Assembly (NCBI GenBank): GCA_016208315.1
Contig: JACQYF010000055.1
Coordinates: 1 to 50,241, forward strand
Length of the DNA: 50,241 bases
DNA from: Chloroflexota bacterium
GTDB taxonomy: Bacteria; Chloroflexota; Anaerolineae; UBA4142
Direction: 5' to 3'
This document shows positions 1-8,244 of the stretch, piece after piece. Position 1 is the stretch's first letter, and every line of letters starts with the position of its first letter. The position numbers and the translations under genes were made by a program. Under the pieces are notes generated by a model, which was given only the letters and a program-made list of their open reading frames with translations, was not told the DNA's origin and did not search any database.

Positions 1-177
1 CTGCTGTCACGCGCGGTCGGCATGGCGTTCATCCAAACGCCGCTCGATTTTGCCTACGCGTTGAACGGCATCGCGTATTGGCTCGTGATTGTCGTCGTCG
101 TCGGCACGTTGGCGAGCATCGCGCCCGCGCTGAGCGCGGCGAACTTGAGCGTGCGCGCGAGTCTGAGTTATGAATGA
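1..177 (+). CDS. FtsX/MacB-type ABC permease, C-terminal fragment
   Basis: The window opens inside this gene. Frame 1 is open from base 1 to a TGA at 175-177 and gives 58 residues. They contain a hydrophobic helix (core WLVIVVVVGTLASI), then a short polar tail with the pattern APALSAANLSVRASLSYE. A last transmembrane helix followed by a P-x-x-x-A-x-x-L-x-V-x-x-S-L-x-Y-E tail is the usual end of FtsX/MacB permeases, which couple to a cytoplasmic ATPase for export or lipoprotein release. The function of the complete protein cannot be judged. It ends just before the IclR promoter, so it belongs to an upstream unit. Confidence 0.7.
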   Translation: MLSRAVGMAFIQTPLDFAYALNGIAYWLVIVVVVGTLASIAPALSAANLSVRASLSYE

Positions 178-182
178 GGAGC

Positions 183-211
183 TTGACATTGTCGAGAGTT
201 CCTGCTATAAT
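183..211 (+). promoter_or_regulatory. Sigma-70 promoter of the IclR gene and downstream cluster
   Basis: TTGACA at 183-188 and TATAAT at 206-211 are separated by exactly 17 bp. Both hexamers match the consensus perfectly. Transcription should start near 218, about 40 bases before the ATG at 258. This is the strongest housekeeping promoter seen in the window. Because it is so strong, control most likely comes from repression at the palindromes just downstream. Confidence 0.85.
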
Positions 212-212
212 G

Positions 213-249
213 ATTCCGCAAAACGGAATATCATTCCGTATATCGGAAT
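213..249 (+). promoter_or_regulatory. Tandem IclR-type operators
   Basis: Two perfect palindromes, ATTCCG-N5-CGGAAT, lie at 213-229 and 233-249, with centres 20 bp apart (about two helical turns). They begin 2 bp after the -10 box and cover the predicted transcription start and leader. IclR-family dimers typically bind such palindromes, and IclR genes are commonly autoregulated. I infer that the product of the adjacent gene (258-1034) represses its own promoter here. No second copy was noticed elsewhere in the cluster. Confidence 0.75.
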
Positions 250-257
250 AGCAGGAT

Positions 258-1034
258 ATGACCAATCAAAAGAATGGTGAGACAGCACAATCTGTCGAAC
301 GGGCCTTTAGTCTCCTTGACACCCTCCGAGATGCAGGACATCCGATGTCCGTTGGCGATGTTGCCCACGCGCTGGACATGAGCACGACGACGGTGCATCG
401 CCTGCTGACAACACTCAAGAATTGCGGCGTGGTGGCTCAAGACCCGCACACTCGCCGCTATTACCTGGCCCTAAAATTGCTCCTCTACGGCAAAGCGGTT
501 CTCGACCGTTACGACTGGCGAAACCGCGCCCATCCGCTCTTGGGAGAACTTTCCCGGCAGGCGGGGGAAACGGTCTTTATGGGCATTTTGGACAATTTCG
601 AGTTGGTCTACATTGACCACGTTGATTCCCTCGACCACACGCTCCGCATGACCCCACAAATCGGACGAAGGCAAGACGCGCACACGACCGCGCTGGGCAA
701 AGTGCTCCTCGCCCATACCAGCCCGGAAGAACTAGAACCGTTTCTGAAGAGAAGTGACTTGCCGCGCCGAACGGTCCACTCGATCACGAGCGCCACGCTT
801 CTCAGGAACGAACTCGAAAAGATACGCGAGCGCGGCTATGGCTTCGACCAACAGGAAAGCGAAATTGGGATTTGCTGCATCGCCGCGCCGATTCGCGGCA
901 TCGGCGGCGGCGTGGTTGCCGCGATCAGCATTTCGGGTCCGAGCGCCCGGATGGAAATGAAAGGCATGGACGCGGAATTGAAGAAATGTCTGCTGGCGAC
1001 AGCCGCGCAAATCTCGGAAATTGCCATCGTGTAG
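258..1034 (+). CDS. IclR-family transcriptional regulator
   Basis: A 258-aa protein of normal IclR length. Residues about 10-75 form the winged helix, with SVERAFSLLDTL, then a recognition helix around STTTVHRLLTTL and the wing (DPHTRRYYLALKLL). Residues about 80-255 form the effector-binding GAF-like domain, with the typical stretches TALGKVLLAH, GYGFDQQESEIGICCIAAPI and a C-terminal AAISISGPSARM. IclR proteins are mostly repressors released by a small metabolite of the pathway they control. It leads the catabolic cluster in the same direction, 18 bp before the next gene, with palindromic operators over its own promoter. GGA at 245-247 is a plausible ribosome site; AGGA at 253-256 lies too close to the start. 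The effector is unknown. Confidence 0.95.
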   Translation: MTNQKNGETAQSVERAFSLLDTLRDAGHPMSVGDVAHALDMSTTTVHRLLTTLKNCGVVAQDPHTRRYYLALKLLLYGKAVLDRYDWRNRAHPLLGELSRQAGETVFMGILDNFELVYIDHVDSLDHTLRMTPQIGRRQDAHTTALGKVLLAHTSPEELEPFLKRSDLPRRTVHSITSATLLRNELEKIRERGYGFDQQESEIGICCIAAPIRGIGGGVVAAISISGPSARMEMKGMDAELKKCLLATAAQISEIAIV

Positions 1035-1052
1035 AACGGGGAGAAGAAAGCT

Positions 1053-2135
1053 ATGCAGCCGGTGCGCGTGGGAATAATCGGCGGAGGCATCTGGGGCAAT
1101 TACCATCTGCTTGCCGCCAAGCATCTCGAAAACGAGGGCAAAGCACAGCTCGTCGCCATTGCAACGCGAACCGAAGCATCCGCCTCCAAGCAATCCGCAG
1201 CGTTTGGCATTCCCGGTTACACCGATTATCGCCGGATGATTGACGAACAGGATTTGGATGCGGTGACGATTTGCACGCCGGACCATTTGCATCGCGAGAT
1301 GACGTTGTATGCCCTCGAACGCGGCAAGCATGTCCTGGTCGAAAAGCCGATGGACCTGACGACGCGCGGCTGCCGCGCGATGGTTGAACTCGCGGAGCGC
1401 AAGCGCCTGCTGCTCCAAGTGGACTATCACAAGCGCTACGATCCATACAACATGGACCTGCGGCAAAAAGTGCGCGCCGGCAAGATTGGCGAGCCGTATT
1501 ACGCGTATGCGTACATGGAAGACAAGATCATCGTCCCGACGCAGTGGCTCAAGGGCTGGGCGGCGGAAAGCTCACCCTTTTGGTTTATCGGCGTGCATAA
1601 ATACGATTTGGTGCGCTGGATCACCGGGCGGGAAGCGCTGGCCGTGTTCGCGCATGGCAGCAAGGGCAAGTTGACCATGCTCGGCATTGACACCTTCGAT
1701 GCGGTGACCGCTTGCATCGAGATGGAAGGCGGGCTGACCTGCACCATAGACGTGAACTGGATTCTGCCCGCGCAGTTTGAAGCGGTCGTCAATCAGGGCG
1801 TGCGGATCGTCGGCAGCGAAGGTATCGTCGAACTCGATGGACAGGACCGCGGGGCGCGCTACGGCTTTGCCGCCGACGGAATGCTGACTCCCAATCTCGG
1901 CGCCATCGCGATGGGCGATTCCGTCTTTGGATGGAAAGAGCCGCACGGTTATTTCGTAGACGCCATCAAGGATTTCCTGCTCAACGCGCTCTATCTGAAA
2001 TACGGTGGCGAACTCGAACAACTGGCAGAGCGTTACCCTTCCGGCAAGGATGGTCTCGCAGTGACCCGGGTCGCGCAAGCCGTCGAGACGAGCATCCGCG
2101 AACACCGTCCGGTCCAGATCTCCGAGGTGCTCTGA
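1053..2135 (+). CDS. Gfo/Idh/MocA-family oxidoreductase
   Basis: A 360-aa NAD(P)-dependent dehydrogenase. The N-terminal Rossmann fold shows GIIGGGIWG (7-15). The family signature E-K-P is at 97-99 (HVLVEKPMDL), and the catalytic-region His is H182 with D185 in GVHKYDLVRW. The C-terminal half is the usual substrate-binding sheet domain. Members oxidise or epimerise sugars, inositols and sugar acids, so a sugar-like substrate fits the adjacent sugar ABC importer. A GGGGAGAAG ribosome site stands before the ATG. It follows the IclR gene by 18 bp and precedes the RraA-like gene by 37 bp. The exact substrate cannot be read from the sequence. Confidence 0.93.
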   Translation: MQPVRVGIIGGGIWGNYHLLAAKHLENEGKAQLVAIATRTEASASKQSAAFGIPGYTDYRRMIDEQDLDAVTICTPDHLHREMTLYALERGKHVLVEKPMDLTTRGCRAMVELAERKRLLLQVDYHKRYDPYNMDLRQKVRAGKIGEPYYAYAYMEDKIIVPTQWLKGWAAESSPFWFIGVHKYDLVRWITGREALAVFAHGSKGKLTMLGIDTFDAVTACIEMEGGLTCTIDVNWILPAQFEAVVNQGVRIVGSEGIVELDGQDRGARYGFAADGMLTPNLGAIAMGDSVFGWKEPHGYFVDAIKDFLLNALYLKYGGELEQLAERYPSGKDGLAVTRVAQAVETSIREHRPVQISEVL

Positions 2136-2172
2136 CCGGTATTTTGCAAATTCGCACAAGAGGAGGCTCAGC

Positions 2173-2868
2173 ATGGAACTCGCCACACTGCATCCGTACA
2201 AAACCCCCATCAAGGAAATGGTCAGCCGCTACGAACAGATTTACGTCGCCGCAATCAACGACATTTTCCAGTCTCGCCACCTGCACAACCAATGGCTTGG
2301 GCCGGAAATCAAATGCCTGACCAAAGACCTGCGGGGCGAAGTGATTGCCGGTTTTGCGTTCACGGTCCAATGGATTTTCGATCCGCTGCCGGACGAGCGA
2401 CCCCGCCCCGCGGCAAAAATGGTCGAGTCGTACCCGGCAGACAGCGTCATCGTCGTGGATACCGGCGCGGACCAGGTCTCGGGGTTTTGGGGCGAGTTGG
2501 CGACCACGGTCTGTGTTCGGAATGGCGTCCGCGGCGCGGTCATCAATGGCGGCGCGAAAGATACGGGCATCGTCAAGCGCATGGGTTTTCCGCTCTTCGC
2601 GCGCTTTACCAGCCCGGTGGACGGCTTTTACCGCGCGCGACTGCGAGATTGGCAGATACCGATCTGGTTTAACGGCGTTCTCGTCAAGCCCGGCGATTTC
2701 ATCGTGGGCGATAACGACGGAGTGCTTGCCATCCCGCAAGAAATCGCCGAGGAGATTTTGCTCGAGGCAGAAAGGAGGGTGAGCAGCGAAAGCGCAACAC
2801 GCCAATTACTCAGGCAAGGCATCTCGGCGCCCGAGGCCTCCGCGATGACGGACCGCCAGGACCTCTGA
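2173..2868 (+). CDS. RraA-like aldolase/decarboxylase family protein
   Basis: 231 aa, resembling the RraA/HMG-aldolase fold (4-hydroxy-4-methyl-2-oxoglutarate aldolase and relatives, often misnamed demethylmenaquinone methyltransferase). Seen are FWGELATTVCVRNGVRG, then INGGAKDTG (125-132), and a late GDFIVGDNDGVLAIP. Family members usually read D-G-G-x-R-D at the first site. Here N125 and K129 replace the Asp and the substrate-binding Arg, while D130 is kept, so either the substrate differs or activity is reduced. AGGAGG at 2161-2166 is a strong ribosome site 6 bp before the ATG. Its place between an oxidoreductase and a sugar importer suggests cleavage of a 2-oxo acid intermediate; that role is inference. 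Confidence 0.85.
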   Translation: MELATLHPYKTPIKEMVSRYEQIYVAAINDIFQSRHLHNQWLGPEIKCLTKDLRGEVIAGFAFTVQWIFDPLPDERPRPAAKMVESYPADSVIVVDTGADQVSGFWGELATTVCVRNGVRGAVINGGAKDTGIVKRMGFPLFARFTSPVDGFYRARLRDWQIPIWFNGVLVKPGDFIVGDNDGVLAIPQEIAEEILLEAERRVSSESATRQLLRQGISAPEASAMTDRQDL

Positions 2869-2935
2869 TTCGGCCTCGGGCTTTACTGCTGGACCATGCG
2901 CGTCTCAGCGAGTTTATCATTCAAAGGAGAGCAAA

Positions 2936-4327
2936 ATGTTAAAGCGCCTCGTTTTCTTTGCGGTGCTCGTCGCCCTCATCGTCGTCGCGGTGGCTTGCGC
3001 GCCCGCGCCCGCGCCGACGGCAACCGCGCAGCCAGCCGCACCGGCTGCCCCCACTAAACCGGCAGAACCCAAAGCGCTCGGTCCCATGACGCTCGAACTG
3101 GGCGGCTGGACCTACGACAACGCCAAGGTAATGCAGAACCTCCAAAAGTACCAGGAATGGGCAGCCAAAGGCACCCCCGCCATTGACGTAAAGGTCACCA
3201 TGAGCGATGCGGGCTATGGCGATTTCGACACGTTCGTGACCACGCGCTATGCGGGCGGCAAGTCCTTCGACGTGCTGTACAGCTCAGATCACTGGCTCGC
3301 CAAGTGGGCGGCGGCGGGCTGGGTCGTGCCGCTCGAAGACTATTTCCCGGACGCCAAAAAGTACGCGGCCGACATCACCCCATTCGCGCTGTCGGCCATG
3401 ACCTACAAGGGCAAGCAGTATGGTCTCCCCTACTATGCCGACACCATGTTCTTTGTCTACAACAAAAAGATCCTCGCCGACGCGGGCATCTCGGTCCCCC
3501 CCACCACCTGGGCTGAGGTCACTCAGCAATCGCTGACCATCAAGAACAAAGGACTGAGCCAGACGCCCGTCCTCATCGGTTTCAAAGCCGGTTCGTGGTT
3601 TGAAGAAGACCTGTTTGCGATGTTCTACTCGGAAGGCGGCAAGTTGTTTGACGACAAGAACGCGGCCGTGTTTGACGCCGAAAAAGGTCCCATCTTCGAC
3701 ATGATCGAATGGGTCGCCAAGGCGATCAACGACGACAAGATCATGCCCGCGAAGGTGATGGACATGACCGCTGTAGACGTCCAGCAGGCGTTCAAGAATG
3801 GCGACGCCGCGTTCGTGATCGTGCCCGGGTACATGATGAAGGAATTCAACACCCCCGGCGTTTCCAAGATCGCCGGACAAGCGGCTGTCTCGATGATGCC
3901 CGGCAAGACGCACAACACCAACGGATTCACGCGCATGTACTTGCTCGGCAAAGGGGCGGTGGCCGATGACGCCAAGAAACTCGCGTCTTTGAAACTGATC
4001 GAGTTCTTTGGCGGCAAGACAACCGTGGACGGCGTGACCGGCTATCACATCGCCAAACGCTGGTCTATCGAGAACGGGTTGGGCTTTGCCTTCCCTTCCC
4101 TCTGGACCGATCCGGCGGTGGACAAGGCATTTTCCGCGATGGCGGACACGAACGTCATGAAGGCCCAGCAGGCGCTGGCATTCTCCAAGCAGGGGATGTC
4201 GGCGCCGTGGTTCGCCGAGTGGATTAGCTCGGTTCGCAGTCAAGTACAAAAGGCGATGTTGCGGCAAGCCAAGACCGCCGATGTGCTGAACGGTCTCAAG
4301 ACCCTTTGGACTTCGCTCGCCAAGTAA
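2936..4327 (+). CDS. ABC transporter sugar-binding lipoprotein (family 1)
   Basis: 463 aa. A hydrophobic signal peptide ends in a lipobox, VAVA-C21, followed by an Ala/Pro/Thr-rich linker, so the mature protein should be lipid-anchored outside the membrane. The rest is a family-1 solute-binding fold (MalE/UgpB-like): FDTFVTTRYAGGKSFDVLY, then YGLPYYADTMFFVYNKKIL, and a C-terminal helical part. Such proteins capture oligosaccharides or sugar derivatives and hand them to a two-permease importer. AAAGGAG before the ATG is a strong ribosome site. The two permeases and ATPase follow directly. A duplicated stop region and hairpin separate it from the first permease, which probably lets the binding protein be made in excess. 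Confidence 0.95.
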   Translation: MLKRLVFFAVLVALIVVAVACAPAPAPTATAQPAAPAAPTKPAEPKALGPMTLELGGWTYDNAKVMQNLQKYQEWAAKGTPAIDVKVTMSDAGYGDFDTFVTTRYAGGKSFDVLYSSDHWLAKWAAAGWVVPLEDYFPDAKKYAADITPFALSAMTYKGKQYGLPYYADTMFFVYNKKILADAGISVPPTTWAEVTQQSLTIKNKGLSQTPVLIGFKAGSWFEEDLFAMFYSEGGKLFDDKNAAVFDAEKGPIFDMIEWVAKAINDDKIMPAKVMDMTAVDVQQAFKNGDAAFVIVPGYMMKEFNTPGVSKIAGQAAVSMMPGKTHNTNGFTRMYLLGKGAVADDAKKLASLKLIEFFGGKTTVDGVTGYHIAKRWSIENGLGFAFPSLWTDPAVDKAFSAMADTNVMKAQQALAFSKQGMSAPWFAEWISSVRSQVQKAMLRQAKTADVLNGLKTLWTSLAK

Positions 4328-4350
4328 TTGCTGAAAAAGTAATTGCTGAA
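4322..4350 (+). repeat. Tandem 14-base direct repeat containing the stop codon
   Basis: AAGTAATTGCTGAA occurs at 4322-4335 and again at 4337-4350, one base apart. The first copy holds the last codon and TAA stop of the binding-protein gene. This is a local duplication of the gene end. Confidence 0.8.
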
Positions 4351-4357
4351 CGAAAAA

Positions 4358-4380
4358 AGGGGGCAGGTAACCTGCCCCCT
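4358..4380 (+). repeat. Intercistronic hairpin between binding protein and permease
   Basis: A perfect 11-bp inverted repeat (AGGGGGCAGGT and its complement around one central base) follows the binding-protein gene. No T run follows, so it is not a typical intrinsic terminator. The position matches known mRNA-stabilising or attenuating hairpins between binding-protein and permease genes (malE-malF type); that role is inference. Confidence 0.7.
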
Positions 4381-4417
4381 GTGCCAGTACGATTGCGCAA
4401 GACGCGGAGCGAAAAGT

Positions 4418-5347
4418 ATGGCAATCACGTTCGAACAGAGACACTATCGCCACACCACGGCGTTTGCCTATCGAATCCTGCTGCCCTCGCTGGCCTTTGT
4501 CGTTTTCTTCATCGGCTATCCGCTGGTTTACTCGGTCTGGATCTCGTTCCAGGATTTCAAATATGGCGTGCCCACCGGAAACGTGATCTGGTTCCAGAAC
4601 TTTCTGGACATTCTGACGAATTCGACGGTCGCGCCAAAGTTCTATGACTCGCTTGTGGTTACGGGCAAATTCACGGTCGTGGCGGTGATCGCCGTCGTGG
4701 TGATCTCGCTCGGAATCGCGCTGCTCATCAACGAGCGTTTCCGCGGCAATGACTTGCTCAAGCTCGCCCTCCTCCTGCCGTACGCGATCCCCGGTCCGGT
4801 CAACGCGGTCATGTGGAATTGGATCTATGACCCGACGTTCGGCGTATTGAATGGCGTTCTCTTTCAGCTTGGTCTCATCAAGGACTATTTCACCATCACG
4901 GGCAATCCCGACCTGGCGCTCTGGGGCATTGCGTTTGCTTACATTTGGAAATTCGTTCCCTACAGCACGTTCCTCTTCGTCGCGGGGCTGTCCACCATCC
5001 CGCAAAGCGTTTACGAAGCCGCGCAGATGGACCGCGCCGGGATTTGGCGCACCTTTCGCAAAGTGACCCTCCCTCTGTTGCTGCCGGTCTTTCAAATGGT
5101 GCTCGTCATCCAGACGATCTTTGCGCTCCTGATGCACTTTGGCCTCGTCTTCGTGCTGACCGGCGGCGGACCGGGGGGCGCGACGACCACACTCGCCTGG
5201 CTCATTTACAACGAGTCATTCACGTTCACCCGCTTTGGGCGCGGCGCGGCGATGGCGATCATGCTGTCGCTGATCATGATCGTCTTTATTTACCTGTACC
5301 TCGTCGTCCTCAATCCAGAGAAACGGTCGGCGGCGAAAGGAGCATGA
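4418..5347 (+). CDS. ABC sugar transporter permease 1 (MalF/UgpA-like)
   Basis: 309 aa from the ATG at 4418. I chose this start because GGAG (4406-4409) lies 8 bp upstream; a longer reading from 4343 would run through the intergenic hairpin. There are six predicted membrane helices, the first around ILLPSLAFVVFFIGYPLVYSV. The cytoplasmic coupling loop E-A-A-x(3)-G is seen as YEAAQMDRAGIWRTFRKVTLPLL. This is one half of the membrane channel of a family-1 sugar importer. Its stop overlaps or abuts the start of the second permease, so the two are probably translationally coupled. Confidence 0.95.
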   Translation: MAITFEQRHYRHTTAFAYRILLPSLAFVVFFIGYPLVYSVWISFQDFKYGVPTGNVIWFQNFLDILTNSTVAPKFYDSLVVTGKFTVVAVIAVVVISLGIALLINERFRGNDLLKLALLLPYAIPGPVNAVMWNWIYDPTFGVLNGVLFQLGLIKDYFTITGNPDLALWGIAFAYIWKFVPYSTFLFVAGLSTIPQSVYEAAQMDRAGIWRTFRKVTLPLLLPVFQMVLVIQTIFALLMHFGLVFVLTGGGPGGATTTLAWLIYNESFTFTRFGRGAAMAIMLSLIMIVFIYLYLVVLNPEKRSAAKGA

Positions 5348-5349
5348 TC

Positions 5350-6252
5350 ATGTTGGCGGATACCATTACCGGCCGGCGGCGCCGCAAACAGGCCCTCACG
5401 CTCGTCGCGACCGCGCTGGTCCTGGTCTACATTTTGGCGCCGATCGCCTGGGCGATCGTTTCGAGCTTTCAAAAAGAAAGTGCGCTCGAAGACCGCCCGC
5501 CGCGCTTTATCCCGACGGCCGATATCTTTACGCTCAGCCACTACAAGTTCATTTTCACCGGGGAGGTTGACCCGGAAGCGACGACGATGATCCAGGCGCA
5601 GTACACGATGAGCGGCACATACATTTTGCCGGGCATCGTGAACAGCATCATCATCGCGCTGGTCGTCACGGCGATTAACCTGCTCTTCGGGCTTCCGGCG
5701 GGACACGCGTTTGCGCGCTATCGTTTTTGGGGGAGCAACCCGGTGTTCATGGGTTTCCTCGCGACGCGTCTCCTGCCCGCCATTTCCATCGTCGTCCCGA
5801 TGTACATTCTCCTCCAACAATTCGATCAGTTGGATACCAAACGCGCGCTCGTCGGCATCTATTCCGCGATCACCCTGCCGTTCACGATTTGGATTCTCAA
5901 AGCATACTTTGAGAACATCCCGGTTGAATACGAAGAGGCCGCGCGGATGGATGGCTGCGGCTACCTGCGCGCGATGTTCAAGGTCGTCATTCCGCTCGCG
6001 CGCCCCGGGATCATCGCGGCCGCCATTTTCGCATTCATGGCCGCGTATGATGAATTTGTCTTTGCGACCGTGCTCACCTCGAGTCTCAATGCCAAGACAC
6101 AGACAGTCGTCATCGCCGGGCTGGCCCAGGGCTTGAGCGCGAGCCGGGGGCTGGTCGCTGCGGCCGCAGTGGTCTCTTTCCTGCCGCCGATCCTCCTGGC
6201 GATTTTGTTCCGCAAACAAGTCGTCAAGGGCTTGACCACCCGGTTCGCCTAA
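5350..6252 (+). CDS. ABC sugar transporter permease 2 (MalG/UgpE-like)
   Basis: 300 aa from ATG 5350. An in-frame ATG at 5344 overlaps the stop of permease 1 (ATGA), but AAAGGAG at 5336-5342 sits 7 bp before 5350 and only 1 bp before 5344, so 5350 is preferred. The protein shows six membrane helices and the coupling motif YEEAARMDGCGYLRAMFKV. A periplasmic loop after the first helix is typical of MalG-type partners. It completes the channel with the preceding gene. It ends 24 bp before the ATPase gene. Confidence 0.95.
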   Translation: MLADTITGRRRRKQALTLVATALVLVYILAPIAWAIVSSFQKESALEDRPPRFIPTADIFTLSHYKFIFTGEVDPEATTMIQAQYTMSGTYILPGIVNSIIIALVVTAINLLFGLPAGHAFARYRFWGSNPVFMGFLATRLLPAISIVVPMYILLQQFDQLDTKRALVGIYSAITLPFTIWILKAYFENIPVEYEEAARMDGCGYLRAMFKVVIPLARPGIIAAAIFAFMAAYDEFVFATVLTSSLNAKTQTVVIAGLAQGLSASRGLVAAAAVVSFLPPILLAILFRKQVVKGLTTRFA

Positions 6253-6276
6253 TGTCGCGCACGCGAGGATGATGAT

Positions 6277-7392
6277 ATGGGATTCCTAAAACTCGAAAAA
6301 ATCACCAAGCGGTTCTCGGGCAGTGTGGCGGTAGACCACCTCGATCTGGAAGTTGAAGAAGGCGAATTCCTGGTGTTGCTCGGACCATCGGGCTGCGGCA
6401 AAACGACTACCCTGCGCATCATCGCTGGGCTTGAAGTGCAGACCGAAGGCAAGATTACGTTGGAGGGGAAGGATATTTCCGATGCTCCTCCGGAGCGCCG
6501 GGATATGGCGATGGTCTTTCAAAACCTCGCGCTCTACCCGCACATGACCGTTTTCAACAATATCGCCTTCTATCTTCAAAACATCCGAACGTCCAAAGAG
6601 ACGATCGAGGAAAAGGTCCAGCACGCGGCACAGACGGTGGGCATTCAAGAACTCCTGCTGCGCTATCCGGACCAGCTCAGCGGCGGACAGCGGCAGCGCG
6701 TGGCCGTCGCCCGGGCGCTCGTTCGCAGCCCCAAAGTCTTTTTGCTCGACGAACCGCTGTCGTCGCTCGACGCGAAATTGCGCGCCGGCATGCGCTCGGA
6801 ATTGAAACTTTTGCACAAGAACCTGAGCCAGAGCAAAGAGCGCAAGGGGACATTCATCTACGTCACGCATGATCAGGTGGAAGCGCTGACCCTCGGCACG
6901 CGCGTCGCCGTCATGAACAAAGGAAGCATCGTCCAACTCTCGACGCCCCGCGACCTGTACAACAAGCCGCGCAACCTCTTCGCATCCACCTTTGTCGGCA
7001 GTCCTTCGATGAACCTGATCGAAGGATCGCTCGAGCGGACGAACGGTTCTGCGGCGTTTTGCTTTCAGGGGCACTGCATCGGACTTGGCGATGTGGGTGC
7101 CGGCGTACTGAGCCGCGCCAACTGCGCGCAGATGCCGGTCGTCCTGGGCATTCGTCCCGAGTCGGTCAAGATCGCTGGCTCTGGCGCCGCCGGCGCGCTC
7201 GGCGCTCAAGTCATAACGGTCGAGCCGCTCGGGCAAAATAACCTCATCAATCTGCAAGTCGGCGACCGGATGCTGATCGCGCTCGTCAGCCCGGACCTTG
7301 CCATCCACGAAGGCGAGGAGGTCGGCGTCTATTTTCAGCCCGAAGCCACTCACTTGTTCGATCCTCAGACCGAAGAGAACCTGTTGGGATGA
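6277..7392 (+). CDS. ABC sugar transporter ATPase (MalK/UgpC-like)
   Basis: 371 aa. Walker A is GPSGCGKTT, the Q-loop is VFQNLALYPH, the signature is LSGGQRQRVAVARAL, and Walker B is VFLLDEPLSSLDAKLR. The switch His is in YVTHDQVEALTLG. The C-terminal third (from about 240) is the MalK-type regulatory TOBE/OB domain. This energises the importer encoded by the three preceding genes. Many related importers lack a local ATPase and share one, so having it here makes the system self-contained. Confidence 0.96.
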   Translation: MGFLKLEKITKRFSGSVAVDHLDLEVEEGEFLVLLGPSGCGKTTTLRIIAGLEVQTEGKITLEGKDISDAPPERRDMAMVFQNLALYPHMTVFNNIAFYLQNIRTSKETIEEKVQHAAQTVGIQELLLRYPDQLSGGQRQRVAVARALVRSPKVFLLDEPLSSLDAKLRAGMRSELKLLHKNLSQSKERKGTFIYVTHDQVEALTLGTRVAVMNKGSIVQLSTPRDLYNKPRNLFASTFVGSPSMNLIEGSLERTNGSAAFCFQGHCIGLGDVGAGVLSRANCAQMPVVLGIRPESVKIAGSGAAGALGAQVITVEPLGQNNLINLQVGDRMLIALVSPDLAIHEGEEVGVYFQPEATHLFDPQTEENLLG

Positions 7393-7398
7393 TAGACC

Positions 7399-8229
7399 AT
7401 GAAGATTTACATCTCGGCGGATTTTGAGGGAACCTGCGGGATCACCGAGATCAAGCAGTGTTTTCCCGGCAACTCTGATTTCGATCTCTCCCGCCGTCGC
7501 TGGATTCAGGACATCAACACGATCGTCGAAGGCGCGCTCGCCGGCGGCGCGGCTGAGGTGGTCGTCAACGAGGCGCATGCGGCGATGAACTACCTCGTGC
7601 CGGAACTGCTCCATCCCAAGGCCTCCTACATCTCCGGCTACGTCAAAGCCGACAATCAGATGGAGGGGTTGGACGCATCCTTTGCCGGTGCGGTGTTGAT
7701 GGGGCACGCGATGGCGGGCGCGGCGCAGGGCGTGCTCAATCACAACTATGTGATGCGCGATGTAGTCGCGCTGCGCTTGAATGGTGAACCGATCGGCGAA
7801 GTGGGGCTGAACATGCACTGGGCGAGCGTCCTCGGCGTTCCCGCGATCCTGGTCGTCGGCGACGACTGCGTTGCCCAGGAAGCGCGCGCGCTGGTCCCCG
7901 AAATTGAGACCGCGGTGGTCAAGACCGGACTGTCGCAATTCACCGCGCACCACCTGCCGCTCGAACACGCGCGCCAAGTGATTCGTGCGGCCGCCGAGCG
8001 AGCGGTGCGCCGCGCTCCAGAGATACCCCGTCTGCCCGCGCTCGATTCCTACGACCTCGAAATTGATTTTTCGCTTTCCGAGATCGCGCAGCTCGCCGCC
8101 TACATCCCGACGGTCGAACGCGTCGGCGGACGGACGGTGCGGATTACGTCGCCCGATTATCGCCAGGTTCAGCGCATTCGCATTGTCTGCACGAATCTCG
8201 CGCTGGCGGTCGTGCGGCAACACTTTTAA
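7399..8229 (+). CDS. M55-family D-aminopeptidase (DppA-like)
   Basis: 276 aa. The zinc and active-site residues of Bacillus DppA are present at nearly identical numbers: D8 and E10 (SADFEG), H60 (VNEAH), H103 (MGHAM), H115 (VLNHN) and E134 (IGEVG). DppA-type enzymes are zinc-dependent decameric peptidases that release D-amino acids from peptides such as D-Ala-D-Ala. The gene lies 6 bp after the importer ATPase, so it probably acts on the imported compound or a product of it. The usual D-G-H motif reads N-E-A-H here. The substrate is unknown. Confidence 0.9.
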   Translation: MKIYISADFEGTCGITEIKQCFPGNSDFDLSRRRWIQDINTIVEGALAGGAAEVVVNEAHAAMNYLVPELLHPKASYISGYVKADNQMEGLDASFAGAVLMGHAMAGAAQGVLNHNYVMRDVVALRLNGEPIGEVGLNMHWASVLGVPAILVVGDDCVAQEARALVPEIETAVVKTGLSQFTAHHLPLEHARQVIRAAAERAVRRAPEIPRLPALDSYDLEIDFSLSEIAQLAAYIPTVERVGGRTVRITSPDYRQVQRIRIVCTNLALAVVRQHF

Positions 8230-8244
8230 CCTGTGGAGCAGAAG

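Noticed and set aside
3284..5137. A 617-codon open frame on the - strand
   Set aside because: It is opposite the sugar-binding lipoprotein and permease genes, which have strong motifs and ribosome sites. The product is rich in Arg/His/Asp as expected of an antisense shadow.
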